In this document: piece by piece, positions 33,985-46,599 of the stretch
How positions within the stretch are numbered: position 1 is the first letter of the stretch
Layout of the letters: every line of letters begins with the position of its first letter
NCBI GenBank assembly: GCA_029255685.2
Contig: CM055318.2
Coordinates: 70,217,136-70,281,135 of the forward strand
Origin: Silene conica
Lineage: Eukaryota > Streptophyta > Magnoliopsida > Caryophyllales > Caryophyllaceae
Direction of reading: 5' to 3'
DNA length: 64,000 nt
The notes under the pieces: model-generated
What the model was told of the DNA's origin: nothing
The model's database searches: none
The model's input: the letters and a program-made list of their open reading frames with translations, nothing else
Program-made: the position numbers and the translations under genes

Positions 33985-34562
33985 TTTACAAATTATTTTC
34001 GTATTTGACATGACGAAGTAAAAACGAAAGTCTATTATTTAGGATCAATCCGGTTCTAGGCAAAATTGTAAATATGATTTTGAATTTTGAGAATTAGAAA
34101 GAGTGTACCTTATAATTCAACCCTTTTATCGTCAACAGATCGCGAATGATCGAAATTCTTTCAAATTTAGATATCAGTTTTTTGTATTACGATAACTGAA
34201 ATACAAAACATAGAAACAAAATGAGTTTTTATTAATATCGGAAAATTTCGTGTAAAATCTCTAATAATCCTCCGATTCTAACTAGACAAGCAGGAAACAC
34301 GTGCACAGACCACTTAAGAGGTGCGCGTGCGTTGTTTTTTTTAGGGGGGTCGCGTGTAGAGGGTGGATGCACTCTACGTGTGACGTTGACTTATATTCTT
34401 GAGAGGGTCGAACGACTTGAATCTCTCCTGAATGTTTGAATATTCGAGTTTGAATGTTTGAATATTCGAGTTTGAGGGTTGAGTTTTCTTGCGCGGGCGG
34501 CACGAATTTGTTGTGCTTGTTGACTGCTTACGATGAATTTCAGGAGATTTTCAAAGAGATTT
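33985..34562. other. Spacer before the inverse solo LTR
   Basis: It holds the repeat copy at 34070-34190 (inverse of 30480-30600) and a less AT-rich stretch at 34290-34560 with a directly repeated GAATGTTTGAATATTCGAG. The frames here show no known domain. The solo LTR interrupts it at 34563; the flank resumes at 37481 with a CT-rich stretch. Confidence 0.4.
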
Positions 34563-35284
34563 TGTAAAACCCCTCGCGAAAACGGAAATATAAACACATA
34601 AAAGTACTAAAAATGCAGCGGAATTAAAACTTTTTAACAAACTAAACTAACATGCGAGAAGCTTTAAACTGAAACTGGAAACAGAACTGATATAAACAAC
34701 AATAGATAAGTAGCAGTTCTAAGTACGGTAATGAATTATATACACAGCCTGGGATGGAACATCCCTACAGGCACCAAAACGTAAGCAACGAAAGTCTAAG
34801 AGTCTAGCTAAGCGTAAACGGGTAAGTCAACTGATGAAGGGATCATCACTCGCTAGCTCTCCTGTAACCCCGATCTCCAAACCTGCATGTACCTACATAC
34901 ATGAAAACATGTACGCCACAATCAGTGGGGAGTGACTAGAGTTCTCCTAGCCACCTTTTGTGACAACACGTAACATATAAAACAATACAGAATACTCCAA
35001 CATATAACAACATGTGAAGCATAAACATCTCATCATCTGATCTCTTACTAACATGCAATTACTGTGCACGGCTCTCAACCAACTTCATATACAAATAGGA
35101 AGGAGAGCCGGTTTCCCTACTGGTTACCCAGTCGGGGGGTCTTTCAATCCAACTATTTATGAAACCGAACTAAGAGTCACCCAATGCCTTGGATGATCAA
35201 ACCATAACTCAACAGATATACATTTACTCATCACTATCGATATCTATATCTGACACGTACTCACTCAAGGCAAGCAGATAAATT

Positions 35285-35845
35285 CAGCAAGTAAAAGGTT
35301 CAGCGGTCAACTTAAGACATAACCTAATACTAAAACGTTCAGCAAGTGAAAAGGTTCAGCGGTCAACTTAAGACATAACCTAAACACCAAACATCAGCAA
35401 GCAAGGACTCAGAGGCCAACTTAAGGCATAGACCTGCCAATCAGCAAGGCACTAGACTCAGCGGCCAACTTAAGGCATAGACTAGCATCCAAAAGTAAAG
35501 GACTCAGAGGCCAGCTTAAGGCATGTCCCTTCACCACATCACAAGGTACTAAACTCAGAGGCCAGCTTAAGGCATGTTCTAGCACCAAACATCTGCACTC
35601 CGGGCAAGGTGTCAGTTCCTTAGCTACCCCGTTGTGCAGCTGCTCTACTCGTCAGACTCAGAGGCCAACTTAAGGCATGTTCTGACGCGATCACTATCAC
35701 ACATGTCTGAGCTCAGAGGCCAGCTTAAGGCATGTCCCAGACACGACAAACATACACATATAGGGCTCAGAGGCCAGCTTAAGGCATATCCCCATATATG
35801 ACAAACAACTCACGTATTAAGTTCAGAGGCCAGCTTAAGGCATAA
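35285..35845 (-). repeat. Tandem repeat array in the inverse solo LTR
   Basis: About twelve units share CTCAGAGGCCAGCTTAAGGC or the related GTTCAGCGGTCAACTTAAG, with 25-35 bp of variable spacer. The motif is homologous to, but diverged from, the arrays at 9205-9450 and 16888-17372. Confidence 0.85.
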
Positions 35846-36155
35846 CTTAATACGCATCAATGCAATATCAACCAAAGTCTATGAACTAAACGCTAGTTCT
35901 ACTTTTCTTATCCTCTAATCAACACTTAATTGACCCCGAGAACTAAGTTGAGGGAGAGCCGGTTTCCCTTTCGGTTACCCGACCGGGGGGTCTCTATCCT
36001 TACTCCGTTCCCGAACCCAATATGATGTTGCCCGTACACCGGGGACCTCAAATACATGTCACAGGCATACAAAACGAGTTTCAATCAAAACCGATCAACC
36101 GTTTGAAAGTTACGATTTAATTTCCAAAAACTCAAAATGGCTTACAGGGGTCCCC

Positions 36156-36523
36156 AGCCGGTCGGCCGGCTGGTGATCCCTCAGCCTACACCTCTTTTCA
36201 AAACCGAGAACACCAAGAAGGACTCCCAGCCGGTCGGCAGGCAGCCGGTCGGCCGGCTGGGAACCCCATTCCCTAGCTTTTACTAAAATTCGTATCCATC
36301 CCCATACGCACTCCCAGCCGGCTGGCAGGCGGCCGGTCTGCCGGCTGGGCTCCCTTTCTTCCTAAGGTTTCTCGCAAAACACATAATACGAAGAGACTAC
36401 CAGCCGGTCGGCAGGCAGCCGGTCGGCCGGCTGGCAGTCCCAAGGCCAAAATCTCAAAAATATGAAAAACACCCAAACGCTCTCCCAGCCGGTCGACCGG
36501 CGGCCGGTCGGTCGACCGGCTCA
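36156..36523. repeat. Five phased GC-rich palindromic clusters in the inverse solo LTR
   Basis: Clusters built from CAGCCGGTCGGCAGGC and CAGCCGGTCGGCCGGCTGG begin near 36156 (short), 36227, 36314, 36400 and 36485, again about 86 bp apart. They correspond one to one with those at 16196-16582. Confidence 0.85.
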
Positions 36524-37480
36524 GAGAGCCTGTAACGAGAAAACGCATTTTCCCATCCTTTTCAAATTTCACAAATTGACTTATAAACCTCAATAATCAC
36601 CACAAGTATGATTTGCCCAACATTATAATCGTCAAATATCACTATCCTAGCAGCACATAAACCAACAACAATCCTCAAACGATTAATTTCATGTATTCGT
36701 CTTAACATGTGGAAAAACTGAAAATAAGCATGTGAACACATTAAGGCATCACCAAGCATGAATTCTTTCAAATGAAAACAACCCTAACATATTACTAAGT
36801 CCAATGAACAAAATCCTTTGAACAAAATCAGAAACAATATGGAAAATCACAACAAAAGTGCTAATATACACATAAAGGCCGAGTTTCTCATTAGCGTCAC
36901 CTCTCAAGCTTATCCGGCTAAAGATCGTCTTCAACAACGTAGCTATCGGTCTCTGGATCCTCCAAGCCAACACCTACAAGCATAGAAACGGATTTTAAGC
37001 CCTTAAAACGGATTTAAGAGAAAACAGCCCGTTTTTCAAAGTCGACGAAATGCAAAACGAAAGTGATGGATGACTAGGAAATCGAACGAGGATTCCGAAA
37101 ACGTACTTACTTTTGCGATTTGAAGAACGGATGATGAAGAATTTCACAAAAGAAGGAGAGGTTTATGGAGGTTTATGGATGAATTTGTTTTACAGTGGAA
37201 AGAAATGTTGAAGATGATTATGTCGACATACTTTATAAGTAGGGTACAATGAAGTGTCCTTTCCGTCTTGCTTAAACGGTTACGGATTTTAGAAACGGTT
37301 ATTTGAGTCGGATCTTTAAACAATGCCAAGTTTGTATTCGTCTTAAGGACTGGAGGTTCTTAAGACGGATCTTACTTATTAAATTAAAGTCTTTCGAAAT
37401 AAATTACTAAATTATTATTTTATTACTTAAAATAATTAAAAACGCTTAAATCAGATTTTACGAAAATACGGGATGTTACA

Positions 37481-39269
37481 GATTTCCAGAGCTTTTCTTT
37501 TGTTTTCTTCCCGTTTTCTCCTCTTTTTTCTTCCTTCGTTTTCTTTTCTTCCCGTTTCCTCCTCTTTTTATATAGAGAAAAGTTTCGGCCTTGGGCTACA
37601 TGCCCATTTCCGGCTTGTTTACGATTTTGGCCCAATTTGGCTTCTGTTTGGACCCGAATGACTGAGAATAAACCAAATCTATCTATATTATTAAAGGAAG
37701 CTTTTTCCGAGCGATTTCATTGGCTGTTTTTTTATGCGATTTTATTGATTGTTTTTATGTAAATTACTTTTTCCGAACTACCTAACATAATTTTTTTGTG
37801 AAAATATATTTAAAGATAATTAAAAAAGATAGGTTTTTTTTGTGAAAATATATTTAAAGATAATTAAAAAAAGATATGTAGCAAAGAGTTGGAGTATTAC
37901 TAAAAGCGAAATTGTTTCTCCATAAATTTTACGTGGCATTTGATAAGCAATGGGAGTTATGGTTCTCTGGGAGTCTACTTCCAAACTTTTGCAACACTAT
38001 AAATAACGAGTATTGAATGATTTACATCAATCTAAAGTTTATGTTTGTTGCCTATGTTGTTATTGTTATTGTTATTGTTATTGTTATTTTTATTGTTATT
38101 GTTATTATTATTGTTGTTGTTATGTTATTGTTACTATTATATATATTAATTAATTTATATTGTTTATAACATGCTTGATGAGTTTTGCTAATCATATTTT
38201 CAAATTGCTTTTGTAGGAAGCAAATTGTGGCGATGCATCCAACGGAAGTCACAAATTTGATCGACGAATAATTAGAGATTGGAGAATGAAAGTTTGGAGA
38301 CCAAATAAACAGATCGATGGATAATTAGAGATTGGACAATGAAATTTTGGAGACCAAATAAAAAGTTCAGGCAGCTTGACCAGAAGCAAGCAAGCAAGAC
38401 GAGATCGGCAGATTACGGAGTGAATAATATGTAGATGTGCTCTTCATGTGGTTAGGTAATATTTAACGGTAATGACAAGGAAATGGACTATTCAAGTATT
38501 GAGACATTTGAGTAATAAATAACGGTAACTAATATGGACTATTGTTTATACTCCAATAGATAGGGTTAAGTAATAAAGTGGTAATTGTTCAAAATTACAA
38601 ACATTAAGTTCAGTATAACTCTTCATGATAACTTCAACCAGTAACTTTTTATACCTTTAATTAGAATAGTGTTTAACTCAATATGAATGAAGCATAAGAA
38701 TCATGAAATTAAATTAAAATAATTTATTCAGGTAGTATATTATTTTCAAACAATTGCAAAACGAAAAATGCAACAGGAAGTCTGTAGCTAATATACTCCT
38801 CCGTGCTAAAAATTTTCAATTTTTAAGGTATGCTCTATATCTCTATTGGACTATTTTGTAATATAATCTTTAATTTCAACACTTTTTGTCCTGAAGTCGG
38901 GAGTATATGTTTTTATCAACTTTTGAGCATATACTTGAACGTGTGTCTCCTGAAAATTTCACCCAAATTTTAACCATTAGACTCCACAATTTACAAAAAC
39001 TAACTTTCTTGAAACACTTTCGAACAAAATGTAGAGACTTAAACTTTTGTGTATCACTTAAGATTATATAACAAATATTAAAATTTAAATAAAAAATATT
39101 ACAAGAACAATGTTTATTTATCGATGTATGATCTTAGCCTTCAGGGACAACTTTGTTGGTTACTCTTGCTTGGTCTGGGCATTAAATATCTATCTATATT
39201 AAAAAAAGAAAACTTAATTTGAGCGATTACAAAGAATCCATTTTCCATAAAAGACTCTTTAGTAGTCAA
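37481..39269. other. Spacer with Helitron-like 5' ends, a microsatellite and a small duplication
   Basis: 37486-37570 is CT-rich with TATATAGAGAA. At 37682 TCTATATTATTAAAGGAAGC (preceded by A) looks like a Helitron 5' end, and a similar TCTATATTAAAAAAAG lies at 39193; no 3' partners were assigned. 38058-38125 is a TTATTG microsatellite. At 38266-38370 a unit with AATTAGAGATTGGA and TGGAGACCAAATAAA is duplicated in tandem. No gene is supported. Confidence 0.45.
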
Positions 39270-40926
39270 CTAATTTCGGAACCCGTGAAAATCACGGAAA
39301 CGTTAATAATTTATAATTGTAAGTGTTTAATTTGTGAATAAGTGAACTCGCCATTTGTAAGTATCCATTCCCTCTCTCAATCATTTGTTTAATTTTAATT
39401 AAAGAACCACACACAACTAATTAGAAAAAGAGTAAATAAGTGAACTCGCCAGAGGGAGCGGTTTTTAAAACAAATTTGTAATAGTTTGATATTCACATCA
39501 TTTTGTAGTAGTGTTTTTTTAATATAACATATTATTTTGTTATTCTCATTCTCATTAATTTTGTAAACAAATAATATCATTTTTGCTCAACGTCAAAATG
39601 ATATTTTTGTTAATCAAACTTTGTTAAAATGATGATACTCTGTATTAGTAACAAAAATAATATGTAATATTAATCATAGTTTGGATACCTCTATATTTTT
39701 ATAGTTCGCAAATAATGATGATATTTAAGACTTAAAATATTTTTCACTCATTTTCTCTAACTATTGTAACATTGAATCAAATAAAGATAAAATAAATTAG
39801 GTAAGTAAATAGATAAAACAATATGGATTCTCACATTGAAAATTCAAAATAAAAAAAGTGCTACTCATTAGTAGTTGTTTTTTTGGGATAAAATGTAAGT
39901 AAATATTAAGAGAATTAATATAAACAAATTATCAAAACTCAATAGGTATATACAATGTATTTTTGACATGTTATCATCAAAGCATCAATAAGAAAATATA
40001 AATTTATCATTTTAACCAACATACTTAAATATATAGATAATACTATATTCATATAAAACTTGTGTTAGTCATATTTGTAATTTGTTGTTAATATCAATAT
40101 TAATAAATTCCCTACACATTAACAATGATGAATATATTAAAAATATTCGCAAAACAAACTATCAATATTTAAAATGTAAAATTAAAACGTTAAAGTTACA
40201 ATTTAGTCAAGCTAGGATATCTTTCATAAAAATTTAACCCCAATTCACCGATATTATATTCAATCATCGAGGATCTCAAGTGTCTTAATAAACATTTGAC
40301 AATGACTAAAACGAACTATATAATACAAATGTTTGTCAAATTCTCCACTTATCTTCTATTTCTCTCTTATTTTCTCGTTTTTTTGTCAATTTGATTCATG
40401 CTCACCAGAAAGTAAAGATATAAAAGGTGTTGAAAAATAAATCAAATGAAATAATTTGATGAAAATAAACAAAAAATTTCATTAATTTGTTTTTGCTAAT
40501 AATGTGCTAGAATTTTTATCAATCAATTTCTTTTATAGGTGAGGGTTTTCATAACAGTAGAATATAAAACGTTAGCATTAAATTATGATTATTAAGTTGA
40601 ATATAAATGTAACTTTAAATAAGATGAATAATTAGCCTATTGAATACTACTTTGGCTATTTATTTTCTATTTTTTTTAAATAATAATAAAAAATTGCTCA
40701 AACATTTAATTGTAATGGTCCACATATTATTAAATAACTACTCAATCTAAGCTTTTTATGAATTTTGTCTTTTCATTTTCTATTTTTACCTTTTTTCTAA
40801 AAAAAAAATAATAATTAATCTAGCATGTTAATGTAATGCGCCACGTGTCATTCTAACATCTCAATGTAGTGTGCCACGTGTCATTCGAATACTACTCAAT
40901 CTAGGCTTTTTATATTATTATATAGA
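39270..40926 (-). mobile_element. Helitron-like element, inverse orientation
   Basis: On the minus strand it begins TCTATATAATAATATAAAAA at 40926, preceded by A, and carries two GACACGTGGC phrases near its start. At the other end a CCGTGATTTTCACGGG hairpin (39282-39297) is followed by a TTAG-T terminus instead of CTAG-T, so that end is decayed. No coding region was found in 1.65 kb. Confidence 0.55.
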
Positions 40927-41636
40927 TTTCTATTATATATTCAATTCAGCTCCACAAATTTAATTCACCAATTCAGTTCAATTTAGATAGTTTCGACTAA
41001 AACAGCTGGGTCAAATATATAATTAACTTATCTTCATAATTCAAGTGAGGAAACATGTCATGTTCGCAACATTATTCACCATATTTCACTTTTTTGAATT
41101 TAAACTTTTTCAATAAGCAGATTATTATAATAAAATACTTCATTTATTCGGTTATTTATTGTCTATTTTAATTCAAAGTGTTTAGTCAATTGTTATTCTT
41201 TCTATTTTAGAAATGAAGTTAATGAACAATTTGATCCTTTATATTCAAATTTGATTCATTTATCATTCAATAATTGACCCATTTATTTTTCCTTGATTTT
41301 GTAGCAAATCAAGGGACAATAATTAACGAGGATGAAGAGGGTAAATTATATTGAAAGTGAGTTTAAGTAGAATTGCAATACTGTCGGTGAGTTTGGTGCA
41401 AACCAATTACCAATGTATACAAATTTTAATCTTCCCTAATTTTCAATATTCTTTAACATATAGTAAGACTCCTATAAACAAATTAAAGTTAAACTTTGTG
41501 GAGAACATATACGAGAACATATAGCTATGTGTATTTAGAAAACCAAAACAATATTGCATATATGAGTTAAATGATTTTAAAGGAAATTTTATTTAAGTAA
41601 CTACGTACATAAACTCATTTAAGGTTAGTATATTAC
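40927..41636. other. AT-rich spacer
   Basis: I see nothing recognisable here apart from low-complexity AT-rich DNA. Its last five bases, ATTAC (41632-41636), are the left target duplication of the TRIM complex. Confidence 0.5.
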
Positions 41637-42207
41637 TGATACGAGTTGGGCTACGAGTCAATGGAGGAACGAGTTTATTGAAAGTCGGAAATCAATTTAA
41701 TTATTCTCGAGAATAATTAAATGTATTTCGAACTTTTATTAAACGAGTTCAATCTCGCATTGAAGTCGTAGAGGTGCTGTTACCGAACTGTTGGTTCTTC
41801 TTTGTTTACTTCCTAAGTTTAATAAGCTACTTAGTATAATTATAATTAGTCTTAAATGAGATATTATTACTTTTGTTAGCTTTTACGTTTCTAGTTTAAT
41901 AACTAGTTAACTTTATACTTTAATTTTGACTATTTATATGGCCTTGTTAGCATATTACGGGAAAACACAAAATGAATTAAGAAAAAAAAAACTAGAAATT
42001 GTTTCAATTGTATCGTTTTATTAACGTTCGATTGTTCTTTGAATTGACGCGTTCGATTCACCCTTGTTATTGTTTGACGCGTTTTCAAACTTTAACCCGA
42101 TTCGTGTTCAATAGGTCTTGAATACAATCACTACCATTTACGTGACTATAGGTCTAGTTACGGCAAATATCTTTGTTTATGTTACTTCCGCTACCTAATT
42201 CGCATCA

Positions 42208-42760
42208 TATGGTATCAGAGCTTAGGCTCTTGATTTCCTTAAATGCAAGACGATCCATGGAGGAGTTCTTGGGGTTCCAATCAAGGGATTTCGACCCAAA
42301 CTTACCTCCTATTTTTGATGTTTATCCGGATAAGGAGGAACGTGTTACAAGGCAGGTTCGAGTAGCTTCCGTGGTAGGATGCGCATACCAGGGTCTCTTT
42401 TCACAAACCGAAGAAGAGACAGATCTCGTAATTCTAGTCCCAGAGAAGACATGTCGTTCGAACAAGACTGCTCGGCATTCGGCATCGTATGGCTTACATT
42501 CGAAAATTTCAGATGTCCTTAGTTGGTGTGTGCCTAAATACTCCTGGGCGCTCGCAAGGGATGTCAAGCAAGCAAGGGAAAGCAAGGAGACAGAGAGGTC
42601 AATCCGACAGCTGGTTTTCCACCAGTATTCGAGACCGAGATTGCTCGGTGAGCACTACGTTAGTTAGACAATAGACATTAAGCCCAAGACCCTCGTGTTT
42701 GATCCGGGTGGACTTACAAGGTCTAAGAATCGAGACGATTCTTTTTGAAGAAAGGGAGTA
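42208..42760 (+). other. TRIM internal region with a short open frame (copy 1 of 3)
   Basis: The internal region contains a frame of about 150 codons (EEFLGFQSRDFDPNLPPIF near its start) that is open in all three units (also 43329-43881 and 44448-45000). I recognise no gag or other domain in it. TRIMs normally encode nothing, so this may be chance conservation due to the youth of the copies or a remnant of parental sequence. Confidence 0.35.
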
Positions 42761-45000
42761 TGATACGAGTTGGGCTACGAGTCAACGGAGGAACGAGTTT
42801 ATTGAAAGTCGAAAATCAGTTTAATTATTCTCGAGAATAATTAAATGTGTTTCGAACTTTTATTAAACGAGTTCAATCTCGCATTGAAGTCGTCGAGGTG
42901 CTGTTACCGAACTGTTGGTTCTTCTTTGTTTACTTCCTAAGTTTAATAAGCTACTTAGTATAATTATAATTAGTCTTAAATGAGATATTATTACTTTTGT
43001 TAGCTTTTACGTTTCTAGTTTCATAACTAGTTAACTTTATACTTTAATTTTGACTATTTATATGGCCTTGTTAGCATATTACGGGAAAACACGAAATGAA
43101 TTAAGAAAAAAAAAACTAGAAATTGTTTCAATTGTATCCTTTTATTAACGTTCGATTGTTCTTTGAATTGACGCGTTCGATTCACCCTTGTTATTGTTTG
43201 ACGCGTTTTCAAACTTTAACCCGATTCGTGTTCAATAGGTCTTGAATACAATCACCATTGACGTAACTATAGGTCTAGTTACGGCAAATATCTTTGTTTA
43301 TGTTACTTTCGCTGCCTAATTCGCATCATATGGTATCAGAGCTTTGGCTCTTGATTTCCTTAAATGCAAGACGATCCATGGAGGAGTTCTTGGGGTTCCA
43401 ATCAAGGGATTTCGACCCAAACTTACCTCCTATTTTTGATGTTTATCCGGATAAGGAGGAACGTGTTACAAGGCAGGTTCGAGTGGCTTCCGTGGTAGGA
43501 TGCGCATACCAGGGTCACTTTTCACAAACCGAAGAAGAGACAGATCTCGTAATTCTAGTCCTAGAGAAGACATGTCGTTCGAACAAGACTGCTCGGCATT
43601 CGGCATCGTATGGCTTATATTCGAAAATTTCGGATGTCCTTAGTTGGTGTGTGCCTAAGTACTTCTGGGCGCTCGCAAGGGATGTCACGCAAGCAAGGGA
43701 AAGCAAGGAGACCGAAGGGTCAATCCGACAGCTGCTCTTCCACCAGTATTCGAGACCGAGATTGCTCGGTGAGCCCTACGTTAGTTGGACAATAGACAGT
43801 AAGCCCTAGACCCTCGTGTTTGATACAGATGGACTTACAAGGTCTAAGAATCGGGACGATTCTTTTTGAAGAAAAGGAGTATGATACGAGTTGGGCTACA
43901 AGTCAAAGGAGGAACGAGTTTATTGAAAGTCGGAAATCAGTTTAATTATTCTCCAGAATAATTAAATGTATTTCGAACTTTTATTAAACGAGTTCAATCT
44001 CGCATTGAAGTCGTCGAGGTGCTGTTACGGAACTGTTGGTTCTTCTTTGTTTACTTCCTAAGTTTAATAAGCTACTTAGTATAGTTATAATTAGTCTTAA
44101 ATGAGATATTATTACTTTTGTTAGCTTTTACGTTTCTAGTTTAATAACAAGTTAACTTTATACTTTAATTTTGACTATTTATATGGCCTTGTTAACATAT
44201 TACGGGAAAACATGAAATGAATTAAGAAAAAAAACTAGAAATTGTTTCAATTGTATTGTTTTATTAACGTTCGATTGTTCTTTGAATTGACGCGTTCGAT
44301 TCACCCTTGTTATTGTTTGACGCGTTTTCAAACTTTAACCCGATTCGTGTTCAATAGGTCTTGAATACAATCATCATTGACGTAACTATAGGTCTAGTTA
44401 CGGCAAATATCTTTGTTTATGTTACTTTCGCTACCTAATTCGCATCATATGGTATCAGAGCTTAGGCTCTTGATTTCCTTAAATGCAAGACGATCCATGG
44501 AGGAGTTCTTGGGGTTCCAATCAAGGGATTTCGACGCAAACTTACCTCCTATTTTTTATGTTTATCCGGATAAGGAGGAACGTGTTACAAGCCTGGTTCG
44601 AGTGGCTTCCGTGGTAGGATGCGCATACCAGGGTCACTTTTCACAAACCGAAGAAGAGACAGATCTCGTAATTCTAGTCCCAGAGAAGACATGCCGTGCT
44701 AATTATACTGCTCGGCATTCGGCATCGTATGACTTACATTCGAAAATTTCGGATGTCCTTAGTTGGTGTGTGCCTAAGTACTCCTGGGCGCTCGCGAGGG
44801 ATGTCACGCAAGCAAGGGAAAGCAAGGAGACAGAGAGGTCAATCCGACAGCTGCTCTTCCACCAGTATTCGAGACCGAGATTGCTCGGTGAGCCCTACGT
44901 TAGTTGGACAATAGACAGTAAGCCCAAGACCCTCGTGTTTGATCCGGGTGGACTTACAAGGTCTAAGAATCGGGACAATTCTTTTTGAAGAAAGGGAGTA

Positions 45001-45779
45001 TGATACGAGTTGGGCTACGAGTCAATGGAGGAACGAGTTTATTGAAAAGTCGGAAATCAGTTTAATTATTCTCGAGAATAATTAAATGTATTTCGAACGT
45101 TTATTAAACGAGTTCAATCTCGCATTGAAGTCGTCGAGGTGCTGTTACGGAACTGTTGGTTCTTCTTTGTTTACTTCCTAAGTTTAATAAGCTACTTAGT
45201 ATAGTTATAATTAGTCTTAAATGAGATATTATTACTTTTGTTAGCTGTTACGTTTCTAGTTTAATAACTAGTTAAGTTTATACTTTAATTTTGACTATTT
45301 ATATGGCCTTGTTAGCATATTACGGGAAAACACGAAATGAATTAAGAAAAAAAACCAGAAACACGCGTCAATTCAAAGAACAATCGAACGTTAATAAAAC
45401 GATACAATTGAAACAATTTCTGGTTTTTTTTTCTTAATTCATTTCGTGTTTTCCCGTAATATGCTAACAACGCCATATAAATACTCAAAATTAAAGTATA
45501 AAGTTAACTATAGTTATTAAACTAGAAAGGTAACAGCTAACAAAAGTAATAATACCTCATTTAAGACTAATTATAACTATACTAAGTAGCTTATTAAACT
45601 TAGGAAATAAACAAAGAAGTATCAACAGTTCCGTAACAGCACCTCGGCGACTTCAATGCGAGATTGAACTCGTTTAATAAATGTTCAAAATACATTTAAT
45701 TATTCTCGAGAATAATTAAACTGATTTTGGACTTTCAATAAACTCGTTCCTCCATTGACTCGTAGCCCAACTCGTATCA
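45001..45779. repeat. Inverted LTR pair (snap-back) ending the TRIM complex
   Basis: LTR positions 1-361 run forward, then LTR positions 418-1 run backward, leaving about 55 bp as loop. The two arms share variants not found in the other LTRs, such as GCTGTTAC instead of GCTTTTAC, and CCAGAAA instead of CTAGAAA. This indicates that one arm was copied from the other and is not an independent insertion. Confidence 0.85.
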
Positions 45780-46599
45780 ATTACATAGTGGCCTATGTAT
45801 CGCACGGGTATAATATTGCATTATTTCGGATCATCCCTACTCATAGGCACTAAAATCAACTTATGAAAGCCGGTGTACCTTATTTAAAAGTCACAGATTC
45901 TAAGTTCTGAAAATATAGTAACGTTAAAACTGATCATAATGGTGTAGTGATTCACTTAATATTACGGCACAATCTAATAATAAGTATTCTGGATGTTGTG
46001 ACCAGGAGCGAATCCAGGATTTAAAAGTGGGGTGGGCTAGGATTATGTCCGCCATTGTTAGTCATACGAAACCATCAAAACGTATAATTGAGGTCGCACA
46101 TATGTGAAATATGTTAGTCATTTGGGGTTGCTCCCTTTGTCATAGACTTACGATTATTTGGGCAAATTTTTATTATTTATAAATGGTATTTTATTGATAG
46201 ACAACCAAATAAGAAAGACAGGGATATCTTATAAAAATATATAGTATGATTGAATATTAAAAAATGCATGCTTGTATAAATCTATTTTACAATATTATTC
46301 AACGATAGATACAAGGTTCGCTATATACTAGTAAATTCAATCATCATTAAAAAAAACGTAAACGTCTTATAATCTCTTTCTCTTTAAAATACACTGTTTT
46401 TGTATTCTCGAATAGACAAGTATATATATATCTCAACTTTATTAAAACTAAGGTTTCTTATTTTATCAATTTACATTAAGCTAAACAACGTAGGGAATAA
46501 AATACTTTAGTTATAGGGAAAACAATAATAGCAATTTACGATTAATATTATTAGGATTTATGGTAAAATGCTAAACAACTTATTAGGGTAGTAAAAAAA

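Larger units (their letters stand above)
34563..37480 (-). mobile_element. Solo LTR, 2.92 kb, same family as 15227-18150, inverse orientation
   Basis: In window orientation it runs TGTAAAACCCCTCGCGAAAA...ACGGGATGTTACA between perfect 5-bp duplications GATTT (34558-34562, 37481-37485). Its length (2918 bp) and layout match the copy at 15227-18150: conserved tail (CTAGCCACCTTTTGTGAC at 34948), tandem repeats (35285-35845), palindromic clusters (36156-36523) and LTR start. No internal region is attached. Recombination between direct LTRs would have removed it. Confidence 0.8.
41637..45779 (+). mobile_element. TRIM (miniature LTR element) as a three-unit tandem with an inverted terminal LTR
   Basis: Layout: LTR 41637-42207, internal 42208-42760, LTR 42761-43328, internal 43329-43881, LTR 43882-44447, internal 44448-45000, LTR start 45001-45361, then an inverted LTR piece 45362-45779. 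Each internal region opens with a tRNA-Met primer site TGGTATCAGAG and closes with a purine tract GAAGAAAGGGAGTA. Perfect 5-bp duplications ATTAC flank the whole (41632-41636, 45780-45784). Both outer ends are therefore the same LTR terminus, TGATACGAGTTGG. The LTRs differ by roughly 2 percent, suggesting an age of one to two million years at usual plant rates, assuming they were identical at insertion. Confidence 0.9.
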
